Part shown: piece by piece, positions 56,184 through 64,000 of the stretch
How the letters are laid out: the number at the start of each line of letters is the position of its first letter
Numbering within the stretch: position 1 is the first letter of the stretch
Source: Acanthochlamys bracteata
Lineage: Eukaryota > Streptophyta > Magnoliopsida > Pandanales > Velloziaceae
NCBI GenBank assembly: GCA_019914995.1
Contig: CM034135.1
Coordinates: 1,800,501-1,864,500 of the forward strand
DNA: 64,000 bases
Reading direction: 5' to 3'
The notes under the pieces: model-generated
What the model saw: the letters and a program-made list of their open reading frames with translations, nothing else
What the model was told of the DNA's origin: nothing
Databases searched by the model: none
Program-made: the position numbers and the translations under genes

Positions 56184-58670
56184 TTACTTCTCACTGCTGA
56201 TCCCAACAACAACATTATTAACCTACACCAAACAACAAATATAGCAAACTATTCAGCACTCAGCAGCCAAATTTGAGGCAGGTATCAAACAGGAATCAAG
56301 GATATACACGCCACAGGCCAGAAGAAGGATATTGTGAATTTCAAGTTATCTACATGTCCTATATAACATCAAGTTATGAGCTGCTTCAGTGAGAAATCTT
56401 TTCTTGGTTTACATTATATTCTCACTCAAGATTATAAATGTGCTACGAACCTCTTTTTGAAAATTTACATTAAGCCTACCAAGTATAAGTAAGTTTCTGA
56501 AGAATTTACCGGTTTGCCACGGGCATCCACTGATGTCGGGTTCTCAATAATAACGGTCTGACTTGCGCCACGTGACAGAGGCTACAAGGATAGTAAGGAA
56601 AAAAAATGTCATTTTATACTTTATACAAAAAACAGAAAATTATACTAAGGTCAAACTTTATAAAAACATAAGTAACAAACATGATGAGTGAAAAGAGGAC
56701 TTCATCATAGACAAATCGACACAAGCCAAATAAAGTTTTATAGTGAATAAAGCTATAAAGTATGGCAATTGGCAACAAAGAAGCCCTCAACAGGCAAAGT
56801 TAGCGAAATAGGACAATGCAAGGTCATTTCCATATCCAACAGAAAGCAAGTTCAAAGCTTTTCACTGAAGCTCAGAAAGGTGATCATTTCAAGACTTTGG
56901 TGTCTGCAACTCCATAATGCAAAAGAAGCTAGATTCATGGAGGCTTACAGTTGTGCTAGATATTGAAGCAGGTGTGTCACCATTTGGCCTTTGCATGGGT
57001 ACTGACACCCTTGTGTTAGCCATCTGTTCAGAAATAGAAGATAGAATAACAACTATTGTTTAAGAAATCAAAACAAAAACTGATCAAGAAAATTATTTGA
57101 GGATTAGCAACCGAACCCAGCATACCCCAGTGTTGGTAACATACTGACAGAGAGCACATTTGACAGAGGGAGCACCATAAGGATACATCAGAGTTGTGTG
57201 ACAACGTCCACAATTGATATGAGCAACCTGGTTTGCTGCTTTCGGAACATCAAGGAAAAATGATAATTCATTCACTAATTGGTATTTAAAGTCAATTTAA
57301 AGGATTTCAAAGGATTTCACTAATTGATATGAGCACATTTCACGAATTCAAGTCCCGAGCTGCTTTCTTACGCTAAGGCCAGCTGAGAAGCTTATCGCTA
57401 GGCCTGGTGATTAGTCTAAAGTAAAGCGCGATTAGACTGTGAGGTGCAATATCTGCCAATAGTTGTGCATTAGGAACTATTGCTAAGCAATAAGACCAAC
57501 AACAAGCGAATGATCGGGGGGGCGGTTTTACTCTACGGACTTAGGCACCGTTTGGGTGTTTCAACCAATTTACATTTCGCGTATTCCAATAAACCTTTTA
57601 CAATATTCTACAGAATAATTTTAAAAGTTTGGAAAGCATAAAATATTTCTACATTGTAAGATCTTGTTATTGTGTATTTTTATTTTTTTAGGTAAAAAAA
57701 ACCTCGTTTTCCAAAAAATCTCCAAAATACCTTTCATTCTAGAAAACTCTATTTCATAAACAGTCCCAAACATCCCCTTAGTTGCTTCAACAACCTTTTT
57801 CAAAGAGAACTATTCAATAAAACAAACTATCTCAATACGGGTGGGAAACTAGAAAGACTTTAGAAATGACTTCTCTGTCGGTTACGACTAAACTAAATAC
57901 TGAGGGAAAAAAAAAGCGTAATATTCAAACTGTTTGCGTGCCTTGTCACTTATGCCTTAGACGAGTCGTATGCTTTGTTCATTTCGTAGGCATCGAGTGC
58001 GTATACCTAAGAGTACTCATATGCTTATGCCCACTTTGGTTAAATTATGCTTTGCTGTCCAATTTGAATGATAGGAAGTAAAATACAAGCAGAAGGAGAT
58101 GGAATGCAAAAGTTATCTTCTCAATTATAGAGATGAAAAGTTGCGGTGTTGACGATAGAAGTGATCCTTGTAATTTGGTTTTAGAAATAATTACGATGGA
58201 ACCAGGTTCAACGCACTCCACAAGTCTGTCTCCATTGGCCTAGCCTATAGTGGGTTTTTGTCATGTAGAGCACTGCCAAAGAGAATGAGATGTTTGGACT
58301 GTTGTTGCCCTCCAACAAATTAATCAAATAAGGAACTGCACACAAGAGATTTTTTTTTAAATTTTTTTTATCGCATGAGCATGTATCTGCACTTTAAATT
58401 TAAGGAACGCGTTGAATGAACCATCTACCATATCTATTCACAAGAAAATTTGCTCATTGCTGAGCAAATTATAAATGTCTCAGGGTAAACCCAACAATAA
58501 ATTCCTACCAAGATAAGCGAGAAAGAAAGTCATCAAAGAGTTCATGCTGAATGCGGACCTGGTGAGGACACTGGGGTGACTGTGTTGCATACTGCACAGC
58601 AAACATTAGAAGCTCCAATAGGGTAAAGAAGAACGCTTCTACACCCCCGGCACACAATTTGGCTCTGCAT
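56184..58670 (-). CDS. LSD1-like: LSD1-like zinc-finger protein with two instead of three fingers (135 aa)
   Basis: Five coding exons: 58670-58559, 57235-57126, 57023-56949, 56581-56510 and 56222-56184; total 408 nt. Finger 1: [22 protein letters not shown] (Cys7, 10, 25, 28). The next finger, [23 protein letters not shown] (Cys46, 49, 64, 67), matches the third finger of LSD1. The C-terminal tail [18 protein letters not shown] followed by [12 protein letters not shown] is specific to LSD1 rather than LOL1. The middle finger was not found in the 1.3-kb intron. The exon 1 end (phase 1) joins the finger-3 exon in frame. LSD1 is a nuclear/cytosolic scaffold that restrains reactive-oxygen-driven cell death. 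An acceptor CAG directly before the ATG implies a 5' UTR intron. Confidence 0.88.
57544..57777. mobile_element. 234-bp PIF/Harbinger-like MITE in the LSD1-like intron
   Basis: Flanked by TTA duplications at 57541-57543 and 57778-57780. The start GGCACCGTTTGGGTG and the end CAAACATCCCC are imperfect inverted repeats around an AT-rich core. This is the clearest full-length member of the family in the window, together with 22239-22457. Confidence 0.85.
58200..58325. repeat. Possible transposable-element remnant in the LSD1-like intron
   Basis: A GC-richer island, reading on the minus strand from TGTTGGAGGGCAACAACAG to CCTGGTTCCATCG, in an otherwise AT-rich intron where the middle zinc-finger exon would be expected. 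It has no long frame. A TG start suggests an LTR piece, but no matching CA end was defined. Confidence 0.25.
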
Positions 58671-58679
58671 GCCTGTGCC

Positions 58680-59480
58680 AACAACTTACCGATTATCACT
58701 ATGTCAACGAAAGCTGATCATAACAACCATGACACAACGGCTATCATCTTGGCAGAGATGAAATGATTAAAATTAATTACTATGATCATAGATAAGTTTT
58801 CATTATTCTTCTTCAACAATTTGTACTTTTCTTGAACTTCTTCCACCATTAACAATAATCAGTAACATGGAATCTAACATCATCAGTCTACAACGTTCGA
58901 TCCTAATGTCAAGTTTCTGAATCTACTCGATAAAAGATCCAATTTTTCCTAAAAAAAGTGACAAAACAAATTTCTGTATAAAAAATTAATATTTGTCTCG
59001 AAACACTACAATACCTAAGAAAAAGGGAAACAAAACAGATTCATCCTTTTATATTTACAAGCAACTCAAACAACACAAAATAGGAAACCAAACAGATTAG
59101 AAAAGAAGAGTTACCTCAAAGGAAATAATTGAATCTTTGTAACGGAATCAGAACCAGAGAAGCTTTCAAACTAAATATTTTTCCGAGAGAGAGAATCAGA
59201 AACCTGAAAACCACGGGGATCACCTGGAATGTTGTCGGAGATACAAAACACGACTAAAAATATTCCGGTCTAGGTAATTAAATTCCTAATATTTGCAGTA
59301 CCAAACTACTAAAACTAGTATTATCAATCTTGACCTCGAAATAAACTAATAATAATAACTTTTGCTTTTTACGCTGTGTTTGGGTTGGGAGGGATGGAGG
59401 GGAATGGATCGGGGTGTAACGAGGGGGGAAAACAACGCGGCAAGTTCTCGGTACACTGAACTTACCATATTACACAAATG
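58680..59480. promoter_or_regulatory. Divergent upstream region of LSD1-like and SART1/DOT2
   Basis: Holds the LSD1-like 5' UTR intron and probable leader exon(s) up to about 59230, then the start region of the plus-strand SART1 leader from about 59480. No separate gene seen. Confidence 0.4.
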
Positions 59481-61282
59481 CCATTTTATATACTCACAAA
59501 GTTTAGGTTTTTTTTCAGTTCTCTCTTCGCTCCACTCTCGCTTGCCCGCTCCCGCGGCAACGATCCTCAACCCGCCGCCAATTTTGGTCAAATTGAAGGG
59601 ATTTCCTGCGTTATCTTACCGAGGGCTACGGGTCTTGATTGTTTGAGCTGTAATTTGACAACTGTTTCTTCTCTTCCAAACCCTAGCGCTGTCTTAAGTC
59701 ACCAGATTTCGCTCGCAATAGTGCTGGTAGTACCGATCTTCGTTTATAGTTCCTTTCGTTGCAGTTTTATTTTTTTTCCTTATTTAGTCACTGTTGTTTT
59801 TTTATTTTTCGTGAGTCGATCTATTGTTTCAGGCATGTCTTCGCAGGGTTTTATTTATGGATTAGTCTAAGTTAGACCAATCTGATAATCGTAGTTGTTA
59901 CTTGCCACTTGATTTTATTCGATTCCTTGAGATATCCGTGGAAAATTTTGAAGAATTCCGCAGAGAAATTAGTTCTCTGAGATATGAGTTCAGCAATTTC
60001 TCAATTTCGTATTCTAGATTTTTTCGAAGGCTGACTTCTAGTTTTTTTTTTCTCATAATTAAAGCTAAATTCTTCTCTATTTCCTTTGAAATTCTCAGCT
60101 ATTTTATATATGGTAGTTGAATTTGAACATTTAGTTTAACAACCATGTTTCTTTACTTCTTTGTTTTGATTTATGATTTCTGTTCCTTTATTTCTCTAAT
60201 GATTTGACTTGGATTTTATGTCTTTGCTCTTTCTTTTGTGATCTACGGAAGTATCTTCTCGATGGTTTCAGTTCACTTCATTAATCCGGTTCTTGCTGAT
60301 AATGTGTATTCATTTTCAGATCAAGAATAACTTTCAGGAGTTCAAGAAATTGGCATCAAAGAAGATAAAGGAGAATAAAAGATGTGAGAATCAACAACTC
60401 AACAAGGATAATCGAATTTCAAAATTCAGTTGCGAATAACAATAACTGAAAATTTTCAAGGGTTTGGGACAAGAATTCCTTTTTATTTGTTGTTGAGTAG
60501 CTGCAAACATATCAAGAGAAAATGATAGCTTGGGATGTCAAAAAGCAAAAGTGGTTTCCAGATGGAAGAAATTCTCTGTAGGAGTTTCAAAGAGTTAGGA
60601 AATTACCAATTCCTTAACATGAGGGGATTGATTTAAGAGCTTATCCTGATTGCTTCCAGGTGGATTAGAGTCAAATGGTCCCTTGCAATTTAATTAATCG
60701 ATACAAATTTCTGTTTAATTGGCGGCACAGGTCTAATAATTCTCAATTTTCATTGGTCGTGTATCTCTCGATGTGCTATCTGCTGTTACGTAGTTAGATT
60801 GGTCATTTGAAAATAAAGGAATAATTTTTTGATAAACCACTAGATAAGTAAGCATGCATTCCATAATTTAAAAACAAGTTAAATTTTAACTGAGTTTGTA
60901 AAGCCAAGACATTGTAAAAAAATAATGAATGCAATTATTAACAAAAATTACATACAACAAAAAGCATTTTAGTCTTTTCTCTCAATTTTCCTTCCATTAT
61001 TCTTCCCTTTACTCTTCTAATTCAAACATAATTTACTCTACACTTTTTTCTCCTTTGCTAATTTATCCAAACAATATTAAATATTTACTATTTCCTTCCT
61101 TTCTCTTCCTTTCCTAACTCTTTCTTCCATTCCCCTTCCTCCTTATTACTATGCAATCCAAATAGAATTTTTTTCCCTAATTTTTCTTTCTCCTTCATGC
61201 AGCCTGCTCCGTTCTTCTTTTCTTCTCCCTCTGTTCGGTCGTACTTCCTCATCCAGCCAACCAACGTGACAAGTATCAGGAG
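59480..61282 (+). promoter_or_regulatory. Probable 5' leader region of SART1/DOT2
   Basis: Pyrimidine-rich sequence with several possible splice borders but no recognised coding exon. The reading frame is open for more than a dozen codons upstream of the ATG at 61283, so a coding 5' exon cannot be excluded. Stretches at 59375-59420 and 61120-61165 resemble degraded transposon ends. Confidence 0.35.
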
Positions 61283-64000
61283 ATGGGTAGGGAAACGGAG
61301 AGGGAAAGGGTGAAGGATAGAGATCGTGAAAGAGGTAGGGATCGAGGGAGAGAAAGAGCCAAGGATCGAGAGAAGGGCAAGGTGAAAGAAAAAGATAGGG
61401 AGAAGGATCTATTAGAAAGTGACAGAGGTAAAGAAAAGCGGAGGGACAAAGAAGTCGATAAGGGTAAGGAAGCATATAGTGAAAGGTCAAGAGAAAAAGC
61501 CGTATTGAAGGACGGAACCAAGAACATGGACGGATTGAGGGATGAGAGAGTAAAAGGTGATGGTGTTGATTTTCAAGATGAAGATGGCTCTTCTGAAGGG
61601 GTTGGATCCAAGGATCTTAACTCTAAGCTGGTGGGATTTCAGGAAGGAACCTCCGAACTTCAAGAGCGTTTAAACAAGTAAGTAACCTTGCCACTGTAGG
61701 CTCCCAACTACTGCACGCTGCACGAATTTGAGGCTAATTTTGTTACATGTCATGCATCATTTCATAGATTATTTCTTTAGAGCTACATGTGCTTGTATGA
61801 TTATTGGGGATGTATAGTTATGTTACCAGTGTTTTAATATACACCTGGGATGCTATTTGGATAACAAGATGATACCATTAAAATCTAGAGTGACTATCTG
61901 AAAATCTAGACTAAGTTGCATCATAAGGTTTTGACAGCAAGTGGCGGCTTCACAAGAAGCTTGCAGCTGGAATATTTCCTTTTCTCCTGAAAGAGTTGGC
62001 CATGTTCAAGCAGCCTGGGAAACTAAAACAATATATGCTTTGTTTCTTATATTGTCCAATATCTTAAGTTTTGAATTGCATTAATTGAGGAGCTTTACGT
62101 CATTTTCGAGTATATCTTTCTCGTTGAAGTCATTTTATGATGTATATAGTGGTACTAATTGGTTTCTGTACTTCTGTTTCGCACATTGTGTAAACTTAGT
62201 TCCGTGCAATTTGTCAAGGTCGGCACAACCTCAGACAACTATATATGTATATACGTTTCATGCTTCAATGAGCGAAGTAGAAGTTGGTCCATAAGTTCCT
62301 TGCTGAGGTTTCATGAACTTCTCAAATGTATGCAGGACTTCCTTTAGACTTCATCAAACCTTTGGTAGTTCAAGATTTTCATGGTGGTATACACAAACTA
62401 GTTGAAGTATTTTAACTTCCAAAGTTATTTTTATCCATAAAGTTAGATATATGGTTGGCTCAGGAATATGTAAAAGTTGCTGCTCCTTTTTCTGGGTACT
62501 TGTTTTCTTAAGCTGGCAAAAAAGGTTAGGGCATGTTTGTTTAGTTTGTCGACAATGCTTCATTTTTTCTAGGAGCACATAACTAAAACTTGTCAGTCAT
62601 CATGGATATTCTCGTGGAGATCTAAATATTGATTTTTAGCTGGTTTCTTGTGAGCATTGATTATGTATTGTGTTTGTTTGTTTTCCCAGGAGTGGTTCTA
62701 ATAAATTTATGTTTTATCTCCTCATTAGGTTGTAATTAATTTGCGAGGATAAGATGCTCATGTATTTAGTATTTGTTGATGTACAGGATGAAAGACGAGA
62801 GACTTAAAAAGACGTCGGATTCTTCCTCAGACATTGCCGCTTGGGTAAGCAAGAGCAGAAAGCTTGAACAAAAGAGGAATGAAGGAAAAGGGAAAGCTCC
62901 GCGTAGTTCGAAGGCTTCCAAGGGGGTATGCAAATTTTCATGTTATAGTCTATCAATAATTCATAATTGGGTCTGGATTATCTTAATTTGTATATCCTTT
63001 TTATCCCTTTCAGGCTCATGCTCTAAAGGATACTGAAGATGAGGAGGATGTCCACCATAGCAAAAGTATATTTTCAACTCCCAAATAATACATATAAATA
63101 CTGATTTGATACTGCACATAGTTGTGAAAAAATTATTTGTTTGAGCATTTGACGCACTTGCAACTATTGTGCATTTGTTAATAACACAACAACAATAACA
63201 ACTTAAGCCTTTATCCCATTTGAGTGGGATCGGCTATATGAATGTGTTTATCATTTTGTTCGATTATAAATCAGATTCAAGAAAAGATCAATTTTTTTTT
63301 AAATCCTTCGAATTTTTCTAAATCATTTGCCACTACCCTAGGCCAAGTTAATTTTGGTCTATCTCTTTTTCTCCTAAAGTGTTCCAATAGAATTGCATTG
63401 CTCTTATGCACTGCAGCATCTTTAAGTAAGACATTTCCGAACCACCTAAGCCTACTTTTGCTTAACTTATTCTAGATCAACGCCACAGTTGCTTGTTGGC
63501 GTATATTTTCATTTTGTATTTTGTCCATTTTAGTATATCCACACATTCATATTAACATCCCCATTTTGCTACATTTATTTTATGAGCATGTTGACATTTA
63601 ATAGCCTAGCAATCGCTACCGTATAACAATGCAGGCCGATTGACTGTTTTATAAAACTAATTTTTTAGCTTTAAAGAGATTTTCTTATCACACAAGATTT
63701 CTTAAAGCCATTTATTAATGACACATTTCATCTTTAGTAAGAATTTGCTTGTCTCATATGATGTTTTGTTTGCAAACAGAGGACCTCGCTGGAGTGAAAA
63801 TTGTTCATGGACTTGATAAAGTTCTAGAGGGTGGAGCAGTTGTTTTGACTCTCAAAGATCAAGGCATTCTTGCAGATGGTGACATCAATGAAGGTATGCA
63901 TAACATCTGTGCTTTCTCTAATTAGTCCTCTTTTGCCTCCACATCAGTAATAACAGTAGCAATTATGGGACAGAGGTGGATGTCCTAGAGAATATTGAAA
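61283..64000 (+). CDS. DOT2-like: SART-1 family protein DOT2/MDF-like (tri-snRNP component), 5' part
   Basis: Exons: 61283-61677, 62787-62925, 63014-63065, 63780-63893 and 63974 to the window end; phases agree throughout. The N-terminus is an Arg/Lys/Glu/Asp-repeat region (RDRERGRDRGRERAKDREK) typical of splicing factors. Then come the family core elements LQERLNKMKDERLKK, IAAWVSKSRKLEQKR and DLAGVKIVHGLDKVLEGGAVVLTLKDQGILADGDINE, then VDVLENIE. SART1/DOT2 is a U4/U6.U5 tri-snRNP-associated protein needed for spliceosome activation; in Arabidopsis it acts in meristem and vein development. The N-terminal repeat seems short for the family, so the true start may lie in an upstream exon. The 3' remainder is beyond the window. 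Confidence 0.88.
63186..63715 (-). mobile_element. LINE (RTE/L1-type) 3' fragment in an intron of SART1/DOT2
   Basis: On the minus strand this is the end of a plant non-LTR retrotransposon. The tail reads as TTG repeats after a GC hairpin-like block (on the plus strand, 'ttatcccatttgagtgggatcggctatatgaa'). The rest resembles the widespread plant LINE reverse-transcriptase 3' region read antisense (cgaaccacctaagcc, acaatgcaggccgattgactgttttataaaac, tttcttatcacacaag). Many stops are present, so it is inactive. It ends within about 70 bp of the next exon. Confidence 0.65.

Noticed and set aside
58261-58320. Plus-strand Cys-rich reading ([11 protein letters not shown]) as an inverted LSD1 middle finger
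   Set aside because: It lacks the CxxC...GAxSVxC spacing and conserved flanks; the DNA looks more like a repeat remnant.
61149-61527. Ser/Leu/Pro-rich frames on the minus strand
   Set aside because: Antisense shadow of the Arg/Glu/Asp-repeat exon of SART1/DOT2.

Overview
This is nuclear DNA from a flowering plant, almost certainly a eudicot. Every convincing gene has introns with plant-type GT-AG borders (one is GC-AG). The gene set includes a photosystem II PsbP precursor, a NAC factor, an FLS2-type receptor kinase, a JmjN/JmjC/FYR histone demethylase, an LSD1-type zinc-finger protein and a SART1/DOT2 splicing factor. The intergenic DNA is very AT-rich and full of short inverted-repeat elements. 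Nothing is bacterial, viral or organellar. The species cannot be named from the sequence alone.

Layout. 1-15.8 kb is a rearranged, duplicated region. Two copies of a four-exon gene for an unrecognised multi-pass membrane protein (1.4-3.8 kb and 8.2-10.2 kb) alternate with two copies of a non-coding block (about 5.89-7.79 kb and 14.36-15.73 kb), giving an A-B-A'-B' order. A CACTA miniature element, several AT-rich MITEs, a decayed tRNA-Tyr copy and a small four-helix membrane protein gene (11.2-11.6 kb) also lie here. 15.8-22 kb holds a 25-codon ribosomal protein eL41 gene, two paralogous secreted proline-rich protein genes (the first frameshifted) and PSBP between them. 22.4-36 kb is gene-dense: gamma-SNAP, an FLS2-like receptor kinase, a class V aminotransferase/cysteine-desulfurase-like protein and a DUF1645 protein. 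37.1-43.5 kb is a ten-coding-exon H3K4 demethylase. 43.5-53.1 kb has no recognisable protein gene. 53.1-55.7 kb is a NAC gene, 56.2-58.7 kb an LSD1-like gene, and 61.3 kb to the end the 5' part of SART1/DOT2.

The genes are unrelated housekeeping, immunity and regulatory loci and do not form one pathway. Two loosely share a theme: the FLS2-like receptor (bacterial pattern perception) and LSD1-like (cell-death control). Exon models below were assembled by hand from splice signals. For the completely modelled genes the summed exon lengths are divisible by three, and protein lengths fit the families: PsbP 262 aa, gamma-SNAP 296, FLS2-like 1170, PLP enzyme 586, demethylase 1123, NAC 317, LSD1-like 135, eL41 25.

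I found no convincing new multi-gene system. The most interesting observations are: a MITE inserted inside the gamma-SNAP stop codon; an LSD1-like gene lacking its phase-symmetric middle zinc-finger exon; an inverted first exon in one copy of the duplicated membrane-protein gene; a 31-bp tandem duplication that doubles a splice donor; and an unexplained 53-codon ORF in a NAC intron.
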